A stretch of 64,000 bases of DNA, taken from Polaribacter tangerinus. Its GTDB lineage: Bacteria; Bacteroidota; Bacteroidia; Flavobacteriales; Flavobacteriaceae. This document shows, piece by piece, positions 46,748 through 55,316 of the stretch. The notes under the pieces were generated by a model that saw only the letters and a program-made list of their open reading frames with translations, ran no database searches and was not told the DNA's origin. A program made the position numbers and the translations under genes. The stretch lies in the NCBI RefSeq assembly GCF_038024095.1, contig NZ_CP150668.1, positions 2,356,001 to 2,420,000 of the forward strand, written 5' to 3'. The first letter of the stretch is position 1. Each line of letters starts with the position of its first letter.

Positions 46748-46860
46748 TTATGCGGTGGCTTCTTCTACTATTTTAATTTCTTCTTCTGTCAATCCGTAAT
46801 TCATAAGCCATTTGGTCTATTTAGCTCACAAATCTTTCATTTTTTATTAAGTGTTCGTGA
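46692..46860. repeat. 9-base inverted repeat around the R-M gene remnant
   Basis: TTCACGAAC at 46692-46700 and its exact reverse complement GTTCGTGAA at 46852-46860 bracket the remnant described at 46748-46820. At nine bases this could be chance. Confidence 0.4.
46748..46820 (-). pseudogene. Remnant of the 3' end of a second R-M gene
   Basis: Read on the minus strand, this stretch encodes IDQMAYEL then, after a two-base deletion, GLTEEEIKIVEEATA and a stop codon. It aligns with the last residues of the adjacent intact R-M protein (IDAMVYEL, GLTDDEIQIVEEATK). The nucleotide sequences differ at many positions, so this is the tail of a diverged homologue, not a fresh duplication. A stop lies directly upstream, so nothing longer survives. 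Confidence 0.7.
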
Positions 46861-46872
46861 ATCGATGCTTTT

Positions 46873-49800
46873 TTATTTAGTTGCTTCTTCTACAATTTGA
46901 ATCTCATCATCAGTTAAGCCATAGAGCTCATACACCATAGCATCTATTTCTCTGTCTGTTTTCTCAATTTCTGCTTTTAGTTCTTCTGCCTTTTGCTTTT
47001 GCTCGTTGAAGTATTGCATCCATTCGGCTTGTTCTGGTAATGCAAGGGGTTGAAACCCCTTGTTGGCGTTTTTCGCCTCTTTTTTACGGGCCTTTTCCAA
47101 TTCTTTTAGAAGTTCTGCAAAGTCTAATTCGTGCCAGTTTTGGAGTTTTTTGCTGATTGCAAGGGGTTTTAACCCCTTGTCCGTAGGTACGGAAAACTTG
47201 CTTTGTAGTAAATCTATAAAAGCACCTTCTAGGGTTTGGTAGTGTTTGATTAGAGAAAGCATCTGGTCTGCTTTTTCAATAAAGGTTTGTTGGTATTTTT
47301 CTGTTGTTCTAATAATAGGAAATGTTTTTATTTGAGAACCTTTTAAATCAATATAGCCTCCTCCAATTTTTGTTGCCCCAAATTCATATTCGTAATAAAA
47401 TGTCATTAATTTTGAATTCAATTGTGCAACAACAAATAAACTATTCAAATCAGACTGATTTTTAAAGTAGTAGATTCTATCTAAAATATGGCTTTTATCA
47501 TTTTTTATTGTGGAACGTATTTTTAACACAGTTCTGGGTAAAAGAATTAATTCATCAACAAACTCACTATTCTTTTGCAAATCATTTTCTAAAGATTTGT
47601 AATTAATTTTTTCACTTGGATTTGGAATAAGATATCCAAATTCTAAGTCTTTAGATTTAATTGCATCATATTTACCATCTTCTGAATATTCAATCAGACT
47701 ATTTGCAACGCCACGATTAATTTTTGAAGTTATTTCAGATAAAGGTTTGGACTCTCTTTTGATTTTTTTTATAATATTATTAGATTTTAAAAACACATCA
47801 AAACCCTCTAAATTCTTAGTGTTTTCTAATAAGTTTATGTCTTCCAAATCAAAATCTATTGACTCATTAACTTTTCTATAAATAAAAATATATGGATAAA
47901 CTGAAGCGTCAGTAAAAACATTATCCAATGAAACATCTTTTATTGATTCTATTACACAATTATGATACAAATAGTTGTTTAACTTATATCCATAAGTTGC
48001 TGATAAAAACTTATTAGGCTGAATTAAACCTATTAAACCATTTTTCTTCAATATTATAACAGATAATTCATTGAAGAGAACGTATAAATCATATTGTTTA
48101 AATGCTGAGAAAAATATTTTTTCTAAAACTGTTTTTAGTTCATTTGGTAATTGAGTTCTTCTGACATAAGGCGGATTCCCAATCACAACATCAAAACCAC
48201 CCGAATATTGGGGTGCAAAGGCTCTGTCATAGTCTAGATTCAGGATAGGGTTTTCTGCAAGCGACTGCAGTTCTTTGTTATAGGGCAACTCGTGTTTGGT
48301 TCTATTGTTTTGTATGTAAGCAATTGTATTGTACAGTTGCTCATCATCTTTTATGGCTTTGCAGCCATATTTTTGTGTCCATAGCGATATGCTTTTTTCC
48401 TTTTCTTTCTGGACAAGGGGATTAATCCCCTTGTTGCTATTGTGTACTCTAGCTGTTCTTCCTTTTATCGTTTTTACGATGTTACTTACTTCGCTATCTT
48501 CACATACGAGTAGTAGATGTATATGGTCTCCACAGATATTATAGGCCATTATATGTAATTGCTTTTCTTTGGCAATGGCTATTACTTCTTGTGTAATTAT
48601 AATCTCTTCTTCGGTGGTAAGCTTTGTATAGTTAGGTAATGGATTTGTGCCGAGTTCTCTGCGTTCTCTCACCTTATAATCTATCATTCGTTGAGAGGTA
48701 CGACTATCGTGAAGTGCAGTTGTGATGTGATAGGCCTTTTTATTCTTTTCGGTAAAAACCTCCGGAAACTCCTGTTGCCAATTAAAGGCTTTGTCTCCTG
48801 CAACAGTTGGGTCGTCAATTAAACTGTTACCACATTTTATATTGTTGTTTAAAGATGTTAGTTTTCTACCTTTTTGTGCAGTTCGTAACCACAATGAAAG
48901 TTTAGCAATTTCTACACTTTCATCGTTAATATCGACACCAAATAGATTGTTTTCTAAAATAGAATTTTCTACCTCGCTCAATACCAGTGCATCGCCAAAC
49001 AATTTGGCTTGTAACTCATCAATATATTGGTGTTCCGCAATTAGAAATTCCAGCGCTTGGTTTAAAAAAGCACCAGAGCCACAAGCTGGGTCGCAAATGG
49101 TAATTTGGAGTAACCAATTTCTGTAATCTTCTAATTTTTTGCTTAAGTTTTTTAGCGTTGCTTTTTGTCTTCCTTTACGTTCTTTTTCGTATTCGGCTTC
49201 TTGTATGTCGAGTTCGGTTTTCTTTTCCTCACAAAGTTTGCCCACTGTATTATCTACAATGTATTTGGTAATGTATTTTGGGGTATAAAAAACACCGTCT
49301 TTTTTTCGTTTGGTTGTGCTTTGTTCATTTGCAACGCCTTGTATTTCTGCTTGTATCTCGTCAATGTCGTTTAACGAATGTTCAAAAATGTGTCCAAGTA
49401 TATTTACGCTTACTTCACTCTCAAAATCGTAGTTGCTTAAATTAACGGTGTGTTTGTGGAGTAAATCGTCATTAATTTTAATGTTATCTAAAATATCGTC
49501 GGGCGCAAAAAGCCCACCATTATAGGCAAAAATATCGTGTTGTTGGCCTTTGTGTCCTGTATTCATATAACCGAAATACTTTTTAAATCGGTCGTACAAA
49601 GGAAAATACTCGTCATATTTATCTCGTAAATCAGTCCATTGGTTTACGATAGAACGTATTGAGTTTGGTGGCAACAACAATCTATCTTCTGCGAAAAATA
49701 TGAATAGGAAACGGTCAAGTAATTTTTGTGTTTTCTTAAATAAAGTTAGTTTGTCGTATGCTGGATTTTCTTTTTGAATGGCATCAAAAATCTCGTTTCG

Positions 49801-50439
49801 GAATGCCGCGTAATCTTTGTATAATTTTTTGGTTACGTTTTCCTCTTGGGTTAAGGATTCGTCTTTAATCTTTTTTGGAATATCCTTTAACAGATATTCA
49901 GACGATAGGCAAAGCCAAAGAATATTAAAACGCTCTTTAGTGAGTTGAAATAAATTAAATTCTTCAAAATCTACTGCATTGTCAATGTAAAAACGCAATT
50001 TCTCAAAGTTAGAAGTAATCACATAATTACAACCTGGTTGGTTGTTTTTATATCCAAAGGCTTGGGTTTCTACTTTGCTTAGATCGGTGGTGTTGGTTCC
50101 TTTTAGCTCAATTACTGCAAGTGCTTTTGTATCTCCAGCATCCAAAGGGTTTAAACCCCTTGATAGAATAGCACCATCTGTTTTTTTTGAGCCTTTGATG
50201 TTTTTTAATTCGGTAGTGAGATTAAAGTTGGGTGTTGGGTTTTTAATATAACCTAAAACGTTTACAAAAAGATCAATTAAAAATTCGCCTTGGTATTGTT
50301 CCTCTTTGGAGTTTCGAATGTTTTCTTGAATGGTCGGATTATGGAAATGACTTATAAATCGCTGGTATGCTTCATTCACTTTTTCGGACTCTAATCCTTT
50401 TAAATATTTGTTTAGAACAGAGTTCTGAAATAAGCTCAT
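46873..50439 (-). CDS. Single-chain restriction-modification enzyme (Eco57I-type/type IIG-like) with embedded Y1 transposase-like domain
   Basis: A 1188-residue R-M protein. The N-terminal nuclease region has D88 (KTDGAIL) and E111-x-K113 (VIELKG), a PD-(D/E)xK pattern. The DNA adenine methyltransferase has motif I DPACGSGAFLN (from D450) and motif IV NPPY (from N755), then a target-recognition region and a helical C-terminus. Between the two motifs, about residues 563-746 form a Y1/HUH-like domain: HIH at 639-641 (GDHIHLLL) and a candidate catalytic Tyr at 708 (AYIQNNRTKH). Ordinary relatives would be expected to run straight from FPEVF to GGFDVVIGNPPY. Four 20-base palindromes in the gene encode KGxxPL or RGLNPL peptides at 93-99, 669-676, 1087-1094 and 1126-1133. 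No separate specificity or methylase gene is nearby. Confidence 0.85.
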   Translation of the reverse strand: MSLFQNSVLNKYLKGLESEKVNEAYQRFISHFHNPTIQENIRNSKEEQYQGEFLIDLFVNVLGYIKNPTPNFNLTTELKNIKGSKKTDGAILSRGLNPLDAGDTKALAVIELKGTNTTDLSKVETQAFGYKNNQPGCNYVITSNFEKLRFYIDNAVDFEEFNLFQLTKERFNILWLCLSSEYLLKDIPKKIKDESLTQEENVTKKLYKDYAAFRNEIFDAIQKENPAYDKLTLFKKTQKLLDRFLFIFFAEDRLLLPPNSIRSIVNQWTDLRDKYDEYFPLYDRFKKYFGYMNTGHKGQQHDIFAYNGGLFAPDDILDNIKINDDLLHKHTVNLSNYDFESEVSVNILGHIFEHSLNDIDEIQAEIQGVANEQSTTKRKKDGVFYTPKYITKYIVDNTVGKLCEEKKTELDIQEAEYEKERKGRQKATLKNLSKKLEDYRNWLLQITICDPACGSGAFLNQALEFLIAEHQYIDELQAKLFGDALVLSEVENSILENNLFGVDINDESVEIAKLSLWLRTAQKGRKLTSLNNNIKCGNSLIDDPTVAGDKAFNWQQEFPEVFTEKNKKAYHITTALHDSRTSQRMIDYKVRERRELGTNPLPNYTKLTTEEEIIITQEVIAIAKEKQLHIMAYNICGDHIHLLLVCEDSEVSNIVKTIKGRTARVHNSNKGINPLVQKEKEKSISLWTQKYGCKAIKDDEQLYNTIAYIQNNRTKHELPYNKELQSLAENPILNLDYDRAFAPQYSGGFDVVIGNPPYVRRTQLPNELKTVLEKIFFSAFKQYDLYVLFNELSVIILKKNGLIGLIQPNKFLSATYGYKLNNYLYHNCVIESIKDVSLDNVFTDASVYPYIFIYRKVNESIDFDLEDINLLENTKNLEGFDVFLKSNNIIKKIKRESKPLSEITSKINRGVANSLIEYSEDGKYDAIKSKDLEFGYLIPNPSEKINYKSLENDLQKNSEFVDELILLPRTVLKIRSTIKNDKSHILDRIYYFKNQSDLNSLFVVAQLNSKLMTFYYEYEFGATKIGGGYIDLKGSQIKTFPIIRTTEKYQQTFIEKADQMLSLIKHYQTLEGAFIDLLQSKFSVPTDKGLKPLAISKKLQNWHELDFAELLKELEKARKKEAKNANKGFQPLALPEQAEWMQYFNEQKQKAEELKAEIEKTDREIDAMVYELYGLTDDEIQIVEEATK
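47043..47062. repeat. In-gene palindrome, copy a
   Basis: CAAGGGGTTGAAACCCCTTG: nine-base arms with two central bases. Read on the minus strand it encodes NKGFQPLA (1126-1133) of the R-M protein. Confidence 0.85.
47160..47179. repeat. In-gene palindrome, copy b
   Basis: CAAGGGGTTTTAACCCCTTG: nine-base arms with TT between. Encodes DKGLKPLA (1087-1094). Confidence 0.85.
48414..48433. repeat. In-gene palindrome, copy c
   Basis: CAAGGGGATTAATCCCCTTG: a perfect 20-base palindrome. It lies within the Y1 transposase-like domain and encodes NKGINPLV (669-676). Confidence 0.85.
50143..50162. repeat. In-gene palindrome, copy d
   Basis: CAAAGGGTTTAAACCCCTTG: one mismatch between the arms. It is read in a different frame from copies a-c and encodes SRGLNPL (93-99), between the two halves of the nuclease active site. 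Confidence 0.8.
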
Positions 50440-50565
50440 AGTGTTTTAATTTTTTTTCTCAAATTTAACATTATTCCGAGCGTTGGCAAGAAATAGCTCT
50501 TTTATTTTTTAGCCAATGTTCATTTTTTGTTTTTATAAGTGACTGTAATTAATGGTTTAATTGTT

Positions 50566-50590
50566 AGTTAACCTATTTTAGGAAAGTACC
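50566..50590 (+). repeat. Right direct repeat flanking the R-M region
   Basis: The partner of 46464-46488 (23 of 25 bases identical; the last 15 identical). It lies 18 bases beyond the stop codon of the outer-membrane protein gene. Confidence 0.75.
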
Positions 50591-50607
50591 TAAAAGTAAA
50601 CTCTTTC

Positions 50608-52143
50608 TTACTTCATATTTAAAAAAGAAAAATTGTACTGTATTCCCAAATTTATAAATGAATTACTTAAATTCCCACCTTTTGCTTTTACATAACCTAC
50701 CGAGGCTCTAAGGTCTAAAAGGTTGTTAATTTTATAATTTCCGCCAATACTGGGTTTTATAATTAAACCCTCACCAGAGCTTATGTTACCACCACCAGAA
50801 GCACCTGCTAGTACTTGAGTAAAAAATAGTGCTTTATTATTTAGTATTTTTTTCGATTTCAATCCAAAGCCAACTAGACCTTCTCCGTATGCGCCTGCAT
50901 TACCAAAGTTAGCAAAAGAAGTTTGTCCGGATACAAAGAATTTATTGGTAAGGTCGAAATTTACTTGTAAGGATATTTGATGCATATCTTCGGTTGGGTT
51001 TTCCATTCTTTTTGCGTTCAAATACCAATCTTGTTTTACAATAACACCAACTCCTTTAAACGTTCCATTACTTAGTTTTTTATCAGCTGAAAAAATACCA
51101 TTTCTTTCTATGTAGTATTTTAATCCCACACCGAGGGTACTCGTGGCAAAAACGCTACTAGGTGTACCTAAATATCCTTTATTTAGAGAAAGGTATGTGC
51201 CTTTGTAAACTCTTTGTTCAATAGAAATATCAGGGTTTATCATGAGTCCTCCATCGGAGTCTACGCCACCACCACCACCAGCACCTATGGCAAATTTAGA
51301 GATGATATTTGTGTTGTTTTTATTAAAGCTAAAATGATAACCACCTCCAAGAAAAACATCCATATACCCACCTCTAATTCCGCTGTAAGCTCCGTCTACT
51401 TTTATAAAAGTAAACCAGCTTTTGTTCATATAGTTAGAAAACTCAAAGCCAGCAAGTCGTATTGTTTTACCCGTTATTTCTCCATCTAAATTAGGGGTTG
51501 CTTTTTGCACTTTTAAGTTGTTAAAATGAACCATCAATCCTGTTTTTTTAGCTTTTTTATTCCAGTTAGTTTTTACTAAGTCGTTAGTATTAAAGCTAGT
51601 TTCAGAAAAGCTGTGTTGGCTGTAATTGTAGTTAAAAGGAATTTCTATTGCTACGTTTAACTGACTTCCTTTTATTCGGCCACCATCAAAAAAGTTAATA
51701 GAACTCCAACCTGTCTGTAACGAAAAGTAGGTAAAATCTACACCAACATTTATGTGAGGCAATATAAAAGCACCGCCACCATCCGCAGCACCAGCACCTC
51801 CGCCACCACCAAAATGAAACCCAGCATCTACATACATTTTTTCTGATAAGTATTTTTTAAGTCCTGCATTTAAACCAAGAGTAAAAAAACCACCTCTTTT
51901 ACCACTTACAGAACCGTATATTCCTAGTCCTGAATAGATGTTTTTTGTTAGAAAAAGGTTATAATGAATTCCTGTAAACCCCATATTTGGCTCATTAGGA
52001 ATTTCCAATTCTGGCATCTTAACAGATAAAAAATCAGATTTTATAAAACCTTTTTGAAGATATTTTTCAGGAATTTTTTCTGATTGACCAAACATGAAAA
52101 ATTGCACAAAGAATAGGACAGTAAAAGGGAGTAATTTTTTCAA
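50608..52143 (-). CDS. Hypothetical outer-membrane beta-barrel protein
   Basis: A 511-residue exported protein with signal MKKLLPFTVLFFVQFFMFG. The sequence alternates amphipathic strands and Gly-rich turns (FGGGGGAGAADGGGAF, AIGAGGGGGVDSDGGL, GASGGGNISSGEG), with a terminal aromatic strand NLGIQYNFSFLN, as in outer-membrane barrels. Three Gly-rich loops recur at similar spacing, suggesting internal repetition. Function unknown. Confidence 0.78.
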   Translation of the reverse strand: MKKLLPFTVLFFVQFFMFGQSEKIPEKYLQKGFIKSDFLSVKMPELEIPNEPNMGFTGIHYNLFLTKNIYSGLGIYGSVSGKRGGFFTLGLNAGLKKYLSEKMYVDAGFHFGGGGGAGAADGGGAFILPHINVGVDFTYFSLQTGWSSINFFDGGRIKGSQLNVAIEIPFNYNYSQHSFSETSFNTNDLVKTNWNKKAKKTGLMVHFNNLKVQKATPNLDGEITGKTIRLAGFEFSNYMNKSWFTFIKVDGAYSGIRGGYMDVFLGGGYHFSFNKNNTNIISKFAIGAGGGGGVDSDGGLMINPDISIEQRVYKGTYLSLNKGYLGTPSSVFATSTLGVGLKYYIERNGIFSADKKLSNGTFKGVGVIVKQDWYLNAKRMENPTEDMHQISLQVNFDLTNKFFVSGQTSFANFGNAGAYGEGLVGFGLKSKKILNNKALFFTQVLAGASGGGNISSGEGLIIKPSIGGNYKINNLLDLRASVGYVKAKGGNLSNSFINLGIQYNFSFLNMK

Positions 52144-52165
52144 AAAATAATTTTTTAAGTGAAAC

Positions 52166-54463
52166 TTAAGTTGTTCTTTTTTTTACGGTAATAATTACCG
52201 TTTTAGAGGTTGGAGTATTACTTATTCTAGCAACACTTTTTAGTGGTACCAATACATTTGCTTCCGGAAAATAAGTAGCTGTACATTGCCTAGGGATAGA
52301 GTATGCTACCACTAAAAAGCCTTTGGCAACTCTCTCTTCATTGTTAAAATGGCTTACTAAATCTACCTTTTCTAATTGTTTTAAACCATAAAAATCCATG
52401 TCGTTTTTGTTCATGAAAATAATTCTTCTTTCGTTTAAAACGCCTCTGTATCTATCATTTAAGCCATAAATTGTGGTATTGTATTGGTCGTGGGTTCGAA
52501 TAGTCATCATTATAAATTCGTTAGAAGCTAACTTTAAGTCTGATGGCTTATTAATACTAAAATTAGCCTTTCCTGTTTGCGTGGCTTTGTAATTATTTTC
52601 TCTTGCATTATTAGGCAAATAAAACCCTCCTTTTTTTCGAATCCGTTTATTATAATTTACAAACCCCGGAATTGTACCTTCTATTTTTTCTCGAATAAAA
52701 TCATAGTTTTCGGTAAATTTACTCCACGGTGTTTTACTATTTGTTAAGGTTGCTTTCGCCATACCTACCACTATGGCCACTTCACTTAATAGTTCTGTAG
52801 ATCGAGGCTCAAGATTTCCTTTAGATTGATGGACAACCCCCATAGAGTTTTCAACGGATATAAATTGCTCTCCACAAGATTGAATATCTTTTTCTGATCT
52901 TCCGAGGCAGGGTAATATTAATGCTTTTTTACCCGTAACTAAATGGCTTCTATTTAGTTTTGTAGATATTTGTACTGTTAAATTGCAATTTTTTAAAGCG
53001 TTTGCAGTATATTCTGTGTCTGGAGTTGCAGAAATAAAATTACCGCCCATTCCTATAAAAACGCCCACTTTATTTTTATGCATCGCTTCAATAGATGCCA
53101 CCACATCTAAACCATGTTTTTTGGGTGTTGTAAATTGAAACTCTTTTTCTAAACTTTTTAAGAAGTCGATAGATGGTTTTTCCCAAATACCCATTGTTCT
53201 GTCTCCTTGCACATTAGAATGGCCACGAACAGGACAAGTACCTGCACCTTTTTTTCCAATACTACCTTTTAGTAGTAAAATATTTACCAATTCTCTAATA
53301 TTATCTACTGCATTTTTATGTTGAGTTAACCCCATTGCCCAGCATATAATTATGTTTTCATTGTTAATTATTAAGTTAGTTGCGTTTTTAATTTCCTCTA
53401 ATGATATGCCTGTTTGAGGTAATAATTCGTTAATACTATAGTTGTCTAAATCGGCCAGCATTTCTTCTAAACCAGCTGTTTTTTCTTCAATAAATTGATG
53501 ATTAAATACGCTACCAGGGTTTTCAATTTCTTGTTGCTTCATCAATTTCAAGATAATTTTTAGCAAAGCAACATCTCCATTAATTTTAACTTGTAGAAAT
53601 AAATCAGTAAGGTCCTGACCTTTTCCTACCCATTTTAACGGATTTTGAGGATCTTTATAATTCAATAAGCCAACTTCGGGCAAAGGATTTATTGTAATTA
53701 TTTTACCACCTCTTTTTTTGGTTTCTCCCAATGCTGTTAACATTCTTGGGTGATTTGTGCCTGGATTTTGCCCAATAACAATTACCAAATCAGTATGCTT
53801 AAAATCATCTAAAGTTACAGACCCTTTTCCAATACCGAGTGTTTCTGAAAGCGCGGCTCCACTAGATTCGTGACACATATTTGAACAGTCTGGTAAATTA
53901 TTGGTGCCAAATTCTCTAACAAATAGTTGATATAAAAACGCTGCTTCGTTGCTAGTTCTTCCTGAGGTATAGAAAATAGCTTCATCCGGAGATTTTAATG
54001 AGTTTAGTTCATCGCCAATCATAGCGAACGCTTTCTTCCATGATATTTCTTCATAATAATCTTTTCCTTCTGGTAAATACATGGGTTGTGTAATTCTACC
54101 ACTTTTACCTATTTCATAATCGGATAATTGAGAAAGTTCTGCCACAGAATGAGTAGAAAAAAACATGGGAGTTACTTTGTTTTTTGTGGCTTCTTCGGCA
54201 ACTGCTTTTGCACCATTTTCGCAATATTCAGCTAAAAAAGCACGTTTTTCATCAGGGTCTGGCCACGCACAACCTGGACAATCAAAACCATCTTTTTGGT
54301 TGATGTTCTTTAAAAGTTGTATCCCTTCTAATACGCTCACTTCTTTTTTAATATGAGATAGTGCCGAGGTTATGGCTTTAACGCCAACAGCACTTTTTGG
54401 AATTTCTGAAAGTTCTATTCCTGTTAATTTTTCTGGTGGTTGTGCGTAAATTTTCTTTTTCAT
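52166..54463 (-). CDS. FdhF/YdeP-type molybdopterin oxidoreductase
   Basis: A 765-residue molybdenum/tungsten bis-MGD oxidoreductase of the FdhF/YdeP group. The N-terminal DCPGCAWPD (61-69) with a later Cys (EYCENGA) resembles the Fe-S cluster region. Central marks are FYTSGRTSNEAAFLYQLF, SNMCHESSGAALSETLG, INPLPEVG and GTCPVRGHSNVQGDRTMGI. The C-terminal domain has IRTHDQYNTTIYGLNDRYRG. The substrate of the family is not settled (formate is not assured). Its start overlaps the end of fdhD by one base. Confidence 0.92.
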   Translation of the reverse strand: MKKKIYAQPPEKLTGIELSEIPKSAVGVKAITSALSHIKKEVSVLEGIQLLKNINQKDGFDCPGCAWPDPDEKRAFLAEYCENGAKAVAEEATKNKVTPMFFSTHSVAELSQLSDYEIGKSGRITQPMYLPEGKDYYEEISWKKAFAMIGDELNSLKSPDEAIFYTSGRTSNEAAFLYQLFVREFGTNNLPDCSNMCHESSGAALSETLGIGKGSVTLDDFKHTDLVIVIGQNPGTNHPRMLTALGETKKRGGKIITINPLPEVGLLNYKDPQNPLKWVGKGQDLTDLFLQVKINGDVALLKIILKLMKQQEIENPGSVFNHQFIEEKTAGLEEMLADLDNYSINELLPQTGISLEEIKNATNLIINNENIIICWAMGLTQHKNAVDNIRELVNILLLKGSIGKKGAGTCPVRGHSNVQGDRTMGIWEKPSIDFLKSLEKEFQFTTPKKHGLDVVASIEAMHKNKVGVFIGMGGNFISATPDTEYTANALKNCNLTVQISTKLNRSHLVTGKKALILPCLGRSEKDIQSCGEQFISVENSMGVVHQSKGNLEPRSTELLSEVAIVVGMAKATLTNSKTPWSKFTENYDFIREKIEGTIPGFVNYNKRIRKKGGFYLPNNARENNYKATQTGKANFSINKPSDLKLASNEFIMMTIRTHDQYNTTIYGLNDRYRGVLNERRIIFMNKNDMDFYGLKQLEKVDLVSHFNNEERVAKGFLVVAYSIPRQCTATYFPEANVLVPLKSVARISNTPTSKTVIITVKKRTT

Positions 54464-55254
54464 TATTTTAAATGATTAGGGTTGGAATAAATACTCATTT
54501 TGTTATTTCTAGTAAAACCAATCAAACAAATGCCAAATTCTTTTGCAAAGTCTACTGCTAAAGAAGAGCATGCAGAAACTGCAATAATTATAGGTATCTT
54601 TGCAATAAATGCTTTCGATACTATTTCGTAAGAAACTCTACCACTTACCAATAAATAATGAGCTTCTTTAAGGTTGTTTTTTATCAATAAGTCTCCAATT
54701 GTTTTATCTACTGCATTATGCCTACCAATATCTTCTTTACTACTTAATAAAGTATTTTCTGTATCAAAAATACAAGCTGCATGACTGCCTCCCGTTTTTT
54801 TAAAAGTACTTTGATGTGCTGTCATTTCTAAAAACATTTTATGAATGTTTTTAGAATGAATTAAGATTTTTGAGTTTAATTTTTCTCCTGTAACCACCAA
54901 GTCTTTAAGTTCTTTTTTACCACAAATTCCGCAGGAAGAAACAGATAGTAAAGTTCTTTTATTTAAGTATCCTTTTCCTAAGTTTTCTGGAGCAATATGG
55001 CAGTTTATTACTGTAGGAATTTGTTCATTTTCTGCTATTATATCCGTAGTAAAATTTCGATTGTTTTTATAAATATCTTCTGCATATAAAAGCCCTCTAA
55101 TCAGCTCAATATCATTACCAGGAGTTCTCATTACAACAGTGTAAGGCTCCTTGTTGATATTAATTTGAAGTGGCGCTTCAATTACTAAAAAATCTTTAAT
55201 ATTCTCTTCGGAAGTATTGGTAATTTTTACGCCCTGATAGGTAGTTGTTTGCAT
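54463..55254 (-). CDS. fdhD: Sulfur carrier/sulfurtransferase FdhD
   Basis: Transfers sulfur to the molybdenum cofactor of formate-dehydrogenase-type enzymes. The 263 residues include the conserved SVSSCGICGKKEL with C108 and C111, the MRTPGNDIELIRGLLYAE segment, and the C-terminal SGRVSYEIVSKAFIAKIPII and CLIGFTRNNKMSIY. It is the first gene of a two-gene unit with the YdeP-type enzyme, the expected client. Confidence 0.96.
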   Translation of the reverse strand: MQTTTYQGVKITNTSEENIKDFLVIEAPLQININKEPYTVVMRTPGNDIELIRGLLYAEDIYKNNRNFTTDIIAENEQIPTVINCHIAPENLGKGYLNKRTLLSVSSCGICGKKELKDLVVTGEKLNSKILIHSKNIHKMFLEMTAHQSTFKKTGGSHAACIFDTENTLLSSKEDIGRHNAVDKTIGDLLIKNNLKEAHYLLVSGRVSYEIVSKAFIAKIPIIIAVSACSSLAVDFAKEFGICLIGFTRNNKMSIYSNPNHLK

Positions 55255-55316
55255 AAAGTATGAACACTTTTATACAAATTTAAAGAAAAAACTTGTAGCA
55301 AGACCATACTTTAGCT

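Noticed and set aside
48200..48760. The Y1-like region as a recently inserted IS200-type element that breaks the R-M gene
   Set aside because: The reading frame runs through both borders in the same frame and orientation without stops, and no separate start, stop or element ends are visible.
47043..50162. The four palindromes as a CRISPR array
   Set aside because: The copies are irregularly spaced (about 100 to 1,700 bases apart), lie in coding sequence, and there are no cas genes nearby.
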